Shown: piece by piece, positions 33,463 through 41,947 of the stretch | Position numbering within the stretch: the stretch's first letter is position 1 | How the letters are laid out: the number at the start of each line of letters is the position of its first letter | NCBI GenBank assembly: GCA_038042195.1 | Contig: JBBTET010000029.1 | Coordinates: forward strand, 21,149 to 85,148 | Length of the DNA stretch: 64,000 nucleotides | Source: JACRIM01 sp038042195 | GTDB taxonomy: Bacteria > Planctomycetota > Phycisphaerae > UBA1845 > UTPLA1 | Direction: 5' to 3' | The notes under the pieces: model-generated | What the model saw: the letters and a program-made list of their open reading frames with translations, nothing else | The model's database searches: none | What the model was told of the DNA's origin: nothing | Program-made: the position numbers and the translations under genes

Positions 33463-34908
33463 ATGAAACTCACCGTGCTTCGATGCGTTGGACTTGCGAT
33501 CCTGCCGGCCCTTCTGAACCATGCGTCCATTTGTCCTGCTCAGGAAAGCGTCAAGCTGCGCAAGGAGTCGGTGCAACTCCGCGGCGGCGGGTCCATCGAC
33601 GCCGATCTTGGCCGAATCGAGGTGCCGGAGAATCGCAACAAAAAGGAGAGCCGAAAAATCTCTCTGGCGTTCCTGCGCGTCCCATCCCCGTTGAAAGAGC
33701 CGGGGCCTCCCGTGTTCATGCTCGCCGGCGGGCCGGGCGGGTCGAGCATCGAGATGGTCAAGCGCCACATGGCCGGCAGCGGCGGCCCAATCCTGGAGAT
33801 GCTTCGCGGCGACCTTATCGGCATCGACCAGCGCGGCGTCGGACAGTCGCGTCCGAATCTCGACAGCACCACACTCTATGGTTTCCCGCTGGAGGAACCG
33901 GGCAACCCCGTCAAAATGCTCAAGATTATTCAATCGCGTTGCAAGACTGAGGCAAAGCGCTGGCAGAAGAGTGGGGTCGATCTCACCGGATACACCACTG
34001 TCGAAAGCGCGGACGACATTGACACCGTTCGACGGGCGTTGGGCTACGACAAGATCGTGCTTTGGGGCGAGAGCTACGGATCGCATCTCGCGTTAGCGAC
34101 GATTCGGCACCACGAAAAGTTCATCGATCGCGCGGTACTGATCTGCCCAGAAGGCCCCGACCACACGCTCAAGCTCCCCAGCGACACGCAGGGGGCGCTC
34201 GAGCGACTCGCCGCGCTGGTCAAAGCGGACGCCGCGTGGGGCAAGCGAATCCCCGATCTCCTCAGCCTCATCAAGACCGTGCTTGATCGGCTCGACAAGG
34301 CACCAGTCGTTGTCGAGGTTGACGGCGTTCGCGTCGGCATCAGTAAGTTCGACGTGCAGGGCCTGATCGCCGACAAGCTCAGCCGTTCACGACGAGGTAT
34401 CGATCAGATTCCCGCCACCATCCAGTCGATGGCTGACGGAGACTTCCTCGCCGTGGCTGGCGAAATCATGGAGTTTCGACGCGCCGATGGCATCCAGTCG
34501 GCCATGGCGATGGTGATGGACAGCGCGTCTGGAGTCTCAAAGACCCGTGCCGCGCGCATTGCTAAGGAATCGAAGGACTGCCTACTCGGCGATGCGTCGA
34601 ACTTCCCGTATCCGTCCGTCGCCACAGCATGGGGCGCGCCCGATCTTGGCGAGGAGTTTCGCAGGCCGCTGAAATCCGAGGTTCCGGTATTGATGATCGT
34701 CGGCGATCTCGACGCGCGCACGACGATCGGAAACGCTCGTGAACTTATGACCCACCTGCCCAAGTCAAACCTCGTCGTGGTCAGCAATGTCTCCCACGAC
34801 GTGCCCTGGGGCGTCGGTGAGATTCGCAAGCACTGGCACGACTTCCTGTCGGGCCAAGATGTAGGCGAGAAAAAGGTCACCGGACCGACGATCAGTTTTG
34901 CCAAGTGA
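33463..34908 (+). CDS. Secreted alpha/beta hydrolase, TAP-like peptidase family
   Basis: The product has 481 residues. A signal peptide (MKLTVLRCVGLAILPALLNHASICPAQ) is followed by an alpha/beta hydrolase fold: GGPGGSSIEMV (oxyanion hole), the nucleophile elbow GESYG at about residue 205, and C-terminal DLDARTTIG and NVSHDVPWG carrying the Asp and His of the triad. The tripeptidyl aminopeptidase-like C-terminal domain fits a secreted prolyl/tripeptidyl peptidase; the true substrate is unknown. It is the first chromosomal gene to the right of the element. Confidence 0.85.
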   Translation: MKLTVLRCVGLAILPALLNHASICPAQESVKLRKESVQLRGGGSIDADLGRIEVPENRNKKESRKISLAFLRVPSPLKEPGPPVFMLAGGPGGSSIEMVKRHMAGSGGPILEMLRGDLIGIDQRGVGQSRPNLDSTTLYGFPLEEPGNPVKMLKIIQSRCKTEAKRWQKSGVDLTGYTTVESADDIDTVRRALGYDKIVLWGESYGSHLALATIRHHEKFIDRAVLICPEGPDHTLKLPSDTQGALERLAALVKADAAWGKRIPDLLSLIKTVLDRLDKAPVVVEVDGVRVGISKFDVQGLIADKLSRSRRGIDQIPATIQSMADGDFLAVAGEIMEFRRADGIQSAMAMVMDSASGVSKTRAARIAKESKDCLLGDASNFPYPSVATAWGAPDLGEEFRRPLKSEVPVLMIVGDLDARTTIGNARELMTHLPKSNLVVVSNVSHDVPWGVGEIRKHWHDFLSGQDVGEKKVTGPTISFAK

Positions 34909-35040
34909 CCCGGCAACGTTTCCATCCAATTCATCCAGACGGGGTCGCCCACCGCCGCATACGGTATCTGAAGCCCTTCCACCCCCTTGCAAATCACTCC
35001 CCGCCTGCTATAACCGCAAGCCCTTATCCGGCCCGGAGCT

Positions 35041-36786
35041 ATGGCCGGTTGGAGTGCAACCTTGAGCCAGTTGTCCCTGCCCTGGGTCGCCAAAGACCCG
35101 GCGGTTTACCAAAGCTATCGACGCACGGCGATTCGCAACCTGCTTGCGGGGGGGATCGTGCATCTTGCCGTGGCGATTGGGGTCTATGCAGCGCTGGACC
35201 TCGGCTCGACCTCAAAGGTCACGGACTTCATAATCATCGTCGCGTTTGTCGGCTTCCTGGTTCCGTTGGCGATAGGGCTGGCACTCGTCGCGGGCGGGCT
35301 GGGGGTACTGCTGTACCGACAGATCGCCAAGGCCCTGACGATGGGTTACACGGCTGCGGGGGTGTTTTGCAGCGGTGTCGTGGGTGTTTGCCTCCTTGTA
35401 TGGGCGCATTCTCTCGTTTTCACGCTGGCGAAGGACATGCTCGCATCCACGGCGAATGGGAGCGAGGTCGTCGCACTGCCGGGATTTGAGGCGAGTCTAA
35501 CGGCCCGTGAGATCAACGACTATCTGATTAATAATCCGCCGCATGTGAAGCTGCCATTGGCGGCCTATCTGATGTGGCCGTTGCAGTTTGAATTGATCCG
35601 GGATTTGTTGGCGGTCGGTGGGATCGTCGGGTTCGTGAGCATCATCCCGGTCTTCGGCATTTGGTGGGAGCGGAAGATCGCCGGGCGCATGCAATCTCGG
35701 CTGGGGCCGATGCGCGTGGGCGGGTGGCACGGGTGGGCACAGTCCCCGGCTGACGGCGTGAAGCTGCTCTTCAAGGAAGACATGATCCCGCCGGATGCGG
35801 ACCAGGTGCTGTTTAAGCTGGCGCCGTATCTGACATTCGTGCCGCCGATCTGTGCGATGATCGCTCTGCCTTTTGCGGGGGCGTGGGTGTTTCGTGATTT
35901 GGATGTGGCCTTGCTCTTCATCCTCGCGATGCTGGGGATTGAGGTCGTCGGCGTGATCCTCGCGGGGTGGGCGAGCAACAACAAGTGGAGCGTCTATGGG
36001 GCGATGCGCGAGGCCTGTCAGATGGTCTCGTATGAAATCCCCATGGGCATGAGCCTGCTCATCCCGGTCATGACGGCGGGCACACTGCAACTGACGGCCA
36101 TCGCGGATCAGCAGGGCGGCGGGTTCCACACGTGGTTTGTCTTCAAGAACATCTGGTGTTTCCTCGCGTTTTTCAGTTACTACATCGCGTCGCTGGCCTC
36201 GTGCAAGCGTGCGCCGTTTGATCTGCCGGAGTCGGAGTCGGAACTCGTGGCCGGCTTTCACACCGAGTACAGCGGGTTCCGCTGGTCGCTGTTTTTCTTT
36301 GGCGAATATGTGGCGATGTTTGTGGTGTCGGGGCTGGCGGTGATTCTGTTCCTCGGCGGATGGACGTCGCCATTCCCACCGGAGTGGGCCGGGTCAATCG
36401 GTGACGGGGTCGCGGGGCGGATCATCAAGGGCATCTTCTTTGAGGGGCCGATCCTCTTCGTGTTGAAGTCGGCGTTTCTGTATTACGTGCAGCTATGGAT
36501 TCGATGGACGCTTCCTCGAATTCGGATCGATCAGGTGCTGTATGCCTGTGTGCAGGTGCTGCTGCCGATGACGATGGTGATTCTGCTCGGCAATACGCTT
36601 TGGATATTAGGCATTGAGCACTTGCAGATCGGCTGGCTGTTGACGGTCGATTCGATCGTTCACAAGTTATTGGTCGTGTTTGGGGCGTTGACGATCCTGG
36701 GCATGATTTCCATCGCGGCGAAGGGTTTCCGCAATCGACGTGAGTTGGTGGGCAATTTGGTGATTGAGCATTTGCCCGGTTCGTAG
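35041..36786 (+). CDS. nuoH: NADH-quinone oxidoreductase subunit H with N-terminal membrane extension
   Basis: The product has 581 residues, while ordinary NuoH is about 330. The C-terminal 400 are typical NuoH: WWERKIAGRMQSRLGPMRVGGWHGWAQSPADGVKLLFKED, REACQMVSYEIP, and APFDLPESESELVAGFHTEYSG, which form the quinone tunnel near the E channel. The N-terminal 190 residues add about three extra transmembrane helices and a short loop with no family I know. It starts an operon continuing with nuoJ and nuoK. Confidence 0.92.
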   Translation: MAGWSATLSQLSLPWVAKDPAVYQSYRRTAIRNLLAGGIVHLAVAIGVYAALDLGSTSKVTDFIIIVAFVGFLVPLAIGLALVAGGLGVLLYRQIAKALTMGYTAAGVFCSGVVGVCLLVWAHSLVFTLAKDMLASTANGSEVVALPGFEASLTAREINDYLINNPPHVKLPLAAYLMWPLQFELIRDLLAVGGIVGFVSIIPVFGIWWERKIAGRMQSRLGPMRVGGWHGWAQSPADGVKLLFKEDMIPPDADQVLFKLAPYLTFVPPICAMIALPFAGAWVFRDLDVALLFILAMLGIEVVGVILAGWASNNKWSVYGAMREACQMVSYEIPMGMSLLIPVMTAGTLQLTAIADQQGGGFHTWFVFKNIWCFLAFFSYYIASLASCKRAPFDLPESESELVAGFHTEYSGFRWSLFFFGEYVAMFVVSGLAVILFLGGWTSPFPPEWAGSIGDGVAGRIIKGIFFEGPILFVLKSAFLYYVQLWIRWTLPRIRIDQVLYACVQVLLPMTMVILLGNTLWILGIEHLQIGWLLTVDSIVHKLLVVFGALTILGMISIAAKGFRNRRELVGNLVIEHLPGS

Positions 36787-36801
36787 GTTGGGACTATTGG
36801 A

Positions 36802-37293
36802 ATGTTGGAAGCACTTGCCTTTTACATCTTTGCAGCCGTGACGCTGGTGAGCGCGATCGGCGTGGCCGTGTCGCGGAACATCGTCCGTTCGGCGGTGTGC
36901 CTGCTCGGGACGCTGGGCGGCGTGGCGTGTTTGTATTTCCTCCTCAATGCAAATCTGCTCGCGGCGATTCAGTTAATCGTCTATGCGGGCGGCACGCTGA
37001 TCTTGATCGTGTTCGGCGTGATGCTGACGAGCAAATCGCCGTGGGTGGTGTTTGATCCGAGCCGGGCGCAGGTCGTCGGGGCGGTGATTGTGACCGTGCT
37101 CCTGGCGACGGGGCTTTGCATGATGCTCTTGGGCCACACCTGGCCGGCCTCGGCTGGACCGTTGCCGGCACTGCAAGTGAAAGACATTGGAAAAATGCTG
37201 CTGACGGACTATCTGGTGCCGTTCGAGGCGGCGAGCGTGCTGCTGCTGGTGGTGATGATCGGTGCGGCGTATTTGGCAAGGCCGGAGAAATAG
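36802..37293 (+). CDS. nuoJ: NADH-quinone oxidoreductase subunit J
   Basis: The product has 163 residues with five predicted membrane helices. The segment LIVYAGGTLILIVFGVMLT carries the pi-bulge-type helix typical of NuoJ. It is part of the proton-pumping membrane arm. It follows nuoH by 15 bp without the nuoI gene that usually lies between them. Confidence 0.9.
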   Translation: MLEALAFYIFAAVTLVSAIGVAVSRNIVRSAVCLLGTLGGVACLYFLLNANLLAAIQLIVYAGGTLILIVFGVMLTSKSPWVVFDPSRAQVVGAVIVTVLLATGLCMMLLGHTWPASAGPLPALQVKDIGKMLLTDYLVPFEAASVLLLVVMIGAAYLARPEK

Positions 37294-37299
37294 GCGGCG

Positions 37300-37611
37300 A
37301 TGCTACAGATCGGCTTACAACATTATCTGGTCCTCTCGGCGATCGTCTTTTCGCTCGGCATCCTGTGCATGGTGACCAAGCGGAACGCGCTGGGGATCCT
37401 GATCGGCGTCGAGCTGGTGCTTAACGCGGCGAATATCAATCTAGTTGCGTTCAGCCGGTATCAGACCGGGGCGGCCGATGGGCACATGTTCGCGGTGTTT
37501 GTGATCCTGCTGGCCGCGGCGGAGGCGGCGATCGGCATTGCGATATTTATGAACTTCTACAACACGCTGCAGACGATTGATGTCGACCGCGGCGATGAAT
37601 TGAGACATTGA
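37300..37611 (+). CDS. nuoK: NADH-quinone oxidoreductase subunit K
   Basis: The product has 103 residues, three membrane helices, and the conserved GIELVLNAANINLVAF segment with the Glu of the proton path. It forms the membrane arm with J, L, M and N. It lies 6 bp after nuoJ. Confidence 0.93.
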   Translation: MLQIGLQHYLVLSAIVFSLGILCMVTKRNALGILIGVELVLNAANINLVAFSRYQTGAADGHMFAVFVILLAAAEAAIGIAIFMNFYNTLQTIDVDRGDELRH

Positions 37612-37634
37612 GACCCTTTTCCGAGGAGTGAACC

Positions 37635-37793
37635 ATGCTTCGACGATCTCTCATATGTTTGTTGAGTGTCGGCATTACGGTCGGCGCACTGAGCGGCTGC
37701 GAAGAAAAGAAGACCCGCAAGATCACCATCGAGGGCCCGGACAAGAAAACTGAGATCAAGATGGAGACCAAGGAAAAAAAGAAGGACAAGTAA
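37635..37793 (+). CDS. Small Lys/Glu-rich lipoprotein inside the nuo operon
   Basis: The product has 52 residues. It starts at ATG 37635 after GAGGAG. The signal sequence MLRRSLICLLSVGITVGALSGC ends in a strong lipobox (LSGC, Cys at 22). The mature tail is short and charged (EEKKTRKITIEGPDKKTEIK). The strong ribosome-binding site and lipobox make it likely real. It lies between nuoK and nuoL. A role in assembly of the membrane arm is only inferred from position. Confidence 0.7.
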   Translation: MLRRSLICLLSVGITVGALSGCEEKKTRKITIEGPDKKTEIKMETKEKKKDK

Positions 37794-37839
37794 GGACAAA
37801 CGCGGCTTGCCGGGGTGAACCGGCGATTTGCAACACGAT

Positions 37840-40197
37840 ATGCAGTATCAAACAGCACTAGCATTGGGCGTCGTCGTTCCGCTGGCCAGCTTCGTTTTCC
37901 TGGCCTTGTTCGGTCCGCGCCTGGGCAAACCGAAATCGTCCTATGTGGCCCTGTTGGCCATCGGGATCAGCTGCGCACTGTCGACCTATGTGCTGGTGAA
38001 CTGGCTGAAGCTCAGCACGCCGGAGCGGACCGAGTTGACGGCCTCGGCGTTTCGATATCACTGGGGCGTGCTGGGGTCGATGCCGCTCACTGTCGGCGTC
38101 AAGCTCGACAGCCTCACCGTGATCATGTACTTCATGGTCACTTTCATCGCCTTCTGGATTCACTTCTTCTCCATCGGCTACATGGAGGGCCACAGCGACG
38201 AGGTGGATCATGTCAGCAAGTACCACCGATTCTTCACGTATCTGTCGCTGTTTTGCTTCAGCATGTTGGGCTTGGTGGTCAGTAGCAGCTTGCTATTCCT
38301 GTTCATATTCTGGGAATTGGTCGGCCTCTGCTCGTATCTGTTGATCGGCTTCTACTTTGATCGGAAATACGCCAGCAACGCGGCGATCAAAGCGTTCATC
38401 ACCAATCGAGTCGGCGACTTCGGGTTCATCCTGGGGATGGCGCTGGTCGCGTTGCACTTGAATACGCTCGATCTCGACGAGGCGGCGAAGGTGTTTGCCC
38501 AGCAGTTCCACAGCGGGACGGGCATCTTTGCAAATACCTACACGCTCTTCGGCTTCTCCGTCGCCTCGCTGATGGGCATCGGTCTGTTCTGTGGAGCGAT
38601 GGGCAAGAGCGCCCAGTTCCCGCTGCACGTGTGGCTGCCGGACGCGATGGCCGGTCCGACGCCGGTGTCGGCGCTGATTCATGCAGCGACCATGGTCGCC
38701 GCGGGCGTGTATCTCGTGGCGCGAATCTTCCGCCTGCTCACGCCCGAGGCCCAATTCTTCGTGGCTTGCATCGGCTGCATCACGCTGACCATCACGGCCC
38801 TCATCGCCATCGTGCAGACGGACATCAAAAAGGTGCTCGCCTATTCCACGCTCAGCCAACTCGGCTACATGATCTTCGGCATGGGCATGGGAGCCTGGGT
38901 CGCGGCCCTGTTCCACCTGATGACGCACGCCTTCTTCAAGGCGATGCTGTTCCTCGGGTCGGGCCAGGTCATCGAAGGTTGCCACCATGAGCAGGACATG
39001 CGGAAGATGGGCGGCTTGCGGAAGAAGATGCCGGTGACATGCTGGACGTTTTTCATCGGTGTGCTGGCGATTGCGGGGTTCGGCATTCCCGGCACGCACT
39101 TCGGGCTTGGCGGGTTTTTCAGCAAGGATGAAATCCTTGCGGTCGCGTATGAACGAGCCTTCAACCTGCCACAATTGAAGAAGACTGACGCGGCGTCGGA
39201 CGATGCGGGAGAACATGCGGGTTCAGATGAGCACGACGAACACGCTCACGGCGGCCATGCCCAGGGCACGCCGCAGAAGATGGCCATCGCAGCTAAGCTG
39301 CCGGTGTTTCCGAAGTGGATGTTCTATTTCCCGATCGCCATCGCCTACATCACGCCGTTCTACATGATGCGATGTTGGTGGATGACGTTCTGCGGGAAGC
39401 CGCGCGATCATCATGTGTATGACCACGCCCACGAGAGTTGGAAGATGTTTCTGCCGCTCGTGGTGCTGGCCGGCGGCACGGTGTTCTCCAGCTATCAGAT
39501 GTTCCGCCCGCTGATTCACGACGCGGCGGTCGTGGCCACGGATTCATCCACCATTGTCGCCATCGACGGCGAGGCTCACGAGTTGGCCGAGGCCGGCGCG
39601 GGGGCGATGATCATGTTGAATCATGCCGACGATAAGAATCCGCACGCATGGCTGGCCACCGGGGTCGGCTATTCGTGGCTGATCGGCATGGGGTTCGCAG
39701 TGTTCATTTATCTGCGCGGACTGGGGCTGGCGGAGAAGTTCCGGCGGATGTGGCCGCTGAACATGATTCACCACGCCCTGGAGCAGAAGCTCTACTTCGA
39801 TCATGTGTATGACGCCGTCTTTGTCGGCGGGACGGTGACGTTCGGGTTTGTCTGCGGCCTGTTCGACAAGATCGTGGTCGATGGCATCGTGAACATGACG
39901 GGCCTGCTCGGCAAATGGGTCGGCATCGTCACCGGCCGACAGCTCGATATGCCGGTGAAGCGCGGCGACTGGGGCCTTGTTGATGCCGTGGCCAACGGGT
40001 TGGCCCAGACGATGCTCGACATTGGTTCGGAGATTCGACGGCCGCAGAGCGGTCGGATTCGCATGTATGTCATGATCACGGCGGGGAGCGCAGCGGTGGC
40101 CCTGCTGGTGGTGTTGAATTATCAATGGCTGGCCGGCGGCGTTCAGTGGATTCTGAGTAACGTCGGCACGAGGACGCTGGCGGCGCGGGTGCCGTAG
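37840..40197 (+). CDS. nuoL: NADH-quinone oxidoreductase subunit L with His/Asp-rich loop
   Basis: The product has 785 residues from ATG 37840. The antiporter-like channel has FSIGYMEGHSDEVDHVSKYHRFFTYLSLFCFSMLGLV, the proton-path Lys/His helices (SAQFPLHVWLPDAMAGPTPVSALIHAATMV), and the C-terminal amphipathic arm and helices typical of L. An inserted loop (about residues 448-480) is rich in His and acidic residues (EHAGSDEHDEHAHGGHAQG), a possible metal-binding patch. NuoL is the distal proton pump of Complex I. Confidence 0.95.
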   Translation: MQYQTALALGVVVPLASFVFLALFGPRLGKPKSSYVALLAIGISCALSTYVLVNWLKLSTPERTELTASAFRYHWGVLGSMPLTVGVKLDSLTVIMYFMVTFIAFWIHFFSIGYMEGHSDEVDHVSKYHRFFTYLSLFCFSMLGLVVSSSLLFLFIFWELVGLCSYLLIGFYFDRKYASNAAIKAFITNRVGDFGFILGMALVALHLNTLDLDEAAKVFAQQFHSGTGIFANTYTLFGFSVASLMGIGLFCGAMGKSAQFPLHVWLPDAMAGPTPVSALIHAATMVAAGVYLVARIFRLLTPEAQFFVACIGCITLTITALIAIVQTDIKKVLAYSTLSQLGYMIFGMGMGAWVAALFHLMTHAFFKAMLFLGSGQVIEGCHHEQDMRKMGGLRKKMPVTCWTFFIGVLAIAGFGIPGTHFGLGGFFSKDEILAVAYERAFNLPQLKKTDAASDDAGEHAGSDEHDEHAHGGHAQGTPQKMAIAAKLPVFPKWMFYFPIAIAYITPFYMMRCWWMTFCGKPRDHHVYDHAHESWKMFLPLVVLAGGTVFSSYQMFRPLIHDAAVVATDSSTIVAIDGEAHELAEAGAGAMIMLNHADDKNPHAWLATGVGYSWLIGMGFAVFIYLRGLGLAEKFRRMWPLNMIHHALEQKLYFDHVYDAVFVGGTVTFGFVCGLFDKIVVDGIVNMTGLLGKWVGIVTGRQLDMPVKRGDWGLVDAVANGLAQTMLDIGSEIRRPQSGRIRMYVMITAGSAAVALLVVLNYQWLAGGVQWILSNVGTRTLAARVP

Positions 40198-40206
40198 GCT
40201 GCGATG

Positions 40207-40280
40207 CACCGGCTATGAGCCGGTGCCACACACCGGTTGGAAACCGGTGCCACATTTGCGCTGACTAATAGTCAGTGCCA
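40207..40280. repeat. Three tandem short hairpins between nuoL and nuoM
   Basis: CACCGGCT-ATG-AGCCGGTG (40207-40225), CACCGGTT-GGA-AACCGGTG (40231-40249) and CTGACT-AAT-AGTCAG (40261-40275) occur in a row. Each is followed by TGCCACA. The 3-nt loops and conserved spacer suggest a family of repeated hairpin elements. Confidence 0.7.
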
Positions 40281-40342
40281 CAAAAGAACTGGTGCCGCTC
40301 TCGTATTGGTGCCACTGGCTTGGCTGGATCGGAGATTCGTCC

Positions 40343-41917
40343 GTGGAACACATTCTTACCTGGCTGATCTTTCTGCCGCTCATCGGCGCGGCCGCCGTGC
40401 TGATCGCACCATCGTCGATGGCCCGGGGCATCGCGTGGCTGACGACGTTCATCACGTTCGTTGTCTCCTGCATGTTGTTCGGGCCGTTCCTCCCCGGCAG
40501 CGAATACTGGGCCACGCACGCCTACGGCCAGAACATGCAGTTTGTGCATCAGACGCCGTGGATCCACGTCGGCAACTTCCACATCAACTGGCACGTCGGG
40601 CTGGACGGCCTTTCGTTCCCGCTCATCATATTGACGACGCTCATCACCTGGCTGTCGGCATGGGCCAGTTGGAATTTCGACCACTGGACGAACAACAAGG
40701 GGCCGAAGGGCTTTTTCGCGTTGTTCCTGTTGCTGGAGACGGGCGTCCTCGGCACGTTTGCCGCGGTGGACTTCTTCCTCTTCTACATCTTCTGGGAAGT
40801 GATGCTGCTTCCCATGTATTTCCTCATCGGCGTATGGGGTGGGCATCGGAAGGAATACGCCGCGATCAAGTTCTTCCTCTATACGCTGGCCGGCTCGGTG
40901 TTGATGCTGGTCGCGCTGATCGCGATGTACTTCGCCAGCGGCACGGCGATGGGCAACCCCGGGAATTCGACGTTCAATCTGATCGACTACGCGATCAACC
41001 CGGCCATCCACGACTATTTCAACAACCCGACAACCAAGTTCCTCGGTTGGAATTTCGGCAACGCCATGTTCGTGATGCTCTTCATTGGCTTCATGATCAA
41101 GGTGCCGCTCTTCCCGACGCACACCTGGTTGCCTGATGCCCACGTCGAAGCGCCGACGCCGATCTCGATGATCCTGGCAGGCGTCTTGCTGAAGCTCGGT
41201 GCCTATGGCTTCCTTCGCGTCTGCTATCCGATCTTCCCCGAGGCGGGTAAGTGGGCGGCCTATGCCGTCGCCACGCTCGGGGTGATCAACATCGTGTATG
41301 GTGCGTTTTGCTGTCTGGCGCAGACGGATTTCAAACGCCTCGTCGCTTATAGCTCGATCAGCCACATGGGCTACGTCGTCCTCGGCATCGCCATCATGAC
41401 GGACACCGGCTTCCAAGGAGCGATGTTCCAAATCCTGGCCCACGGCGTCTCCAGCCCGATGTGCTTCTTTTTGGTTGGCGTGATTTATGATCGGGCGCAC
41501 CATCGCGACATCAATCGCTTCGGTGGATTGTGGTTGGCGATGCCGACGTATGGCTCGCTGGCGACGCTCGGCTTCTTTGCCTCACTGGGTCTGCCGGCCT
41601 TGTGCGGATTCATCGGTGAAATCTGGGTGCTGCTCGGCACTTTCAACGCCGGGTATGAATGGGCCAAGCCGATGGCGGTCATCGCCGCGTTCGGCGCGGT
41701 TCTCACCGCGGCCTACATCCTGTGGATGATTCAGCGGGTCTATCTGGGTAAGAAGCAAGAGCAGTATGCCGACTTCCCCGATGTCTCGGCCCGAGAGATT
41801 GCCATCCTCATGCCGATGGCGGCACTGGCGATCTTCATGGGCGTGCTGCCTCAATACACGTTTGATCTGATGAACGGCACGCTCGGCGACATTATCAAGG
41901 TCATTCACGGTAGCTGA
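40343..41917 (+). CDS. nuoM: NADH-quinone oxidoreductase subunit M
   Basis: The product has 524 residues. I start at GTG 40343, with GGAG 8 bp upstream; the frame is open to 40292, but that part lies in the repeats. NuoM antiporter signatures are VGLDGLSFPLIILTTLITWLS and FPTHTWLPDAHVEAPTPISMILAGVLLKLGAYG. It is a proton pump of Complex I. Confidence 0.94.
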   Translation: MEHILTWLIFLPLIGAAAVLIAPSSMARGIAWLTTFITFVVSCMLFGPFLPGSEYWATHAYGQNMQFVHQTPWIHVGNFHINWHVGLDGLSFPLIILTTLITWLSAWASWNFDHWTNNKGPKGFFALFLLLETGVLGTFAAVDFFLFYIFWEVMLLPMYFLIGVWGGHRKEYAAIKFFLYTLAGSVLMLVALIAMYFASGTAMGNPGNSTFNLIDYAINPAIHDYFNNPTTKFLGWNFGNAMFVMLFIGFMIKVPLFPTHTWLPDAHVEAPTPISMILAGVLLKLGAYGFLRVCYPIFPEAGKWAAYAVATLGVINIVYGAFCCLAQTDFKRLVAYSSISHMGYVVLGIAIMTDTGFQGAMFQILAHGVSSPMCFFLVGVIYDRAHHRDINRFGGLWLAMPTYGSLATLGFFASLGLPALCGFIGEIWVLLGTFNAGYEWAKPMAVIAAFGAVLTAAYILWMIQRVYLGKKQEQYADFPDVSAREIAILMPMAALAIFMGVLPQYTFDLMNGTLGDIIKVIHGS

Positions 41918-41947
41918 CACTAGGGACGCACGCAGGAAACTGATTCG

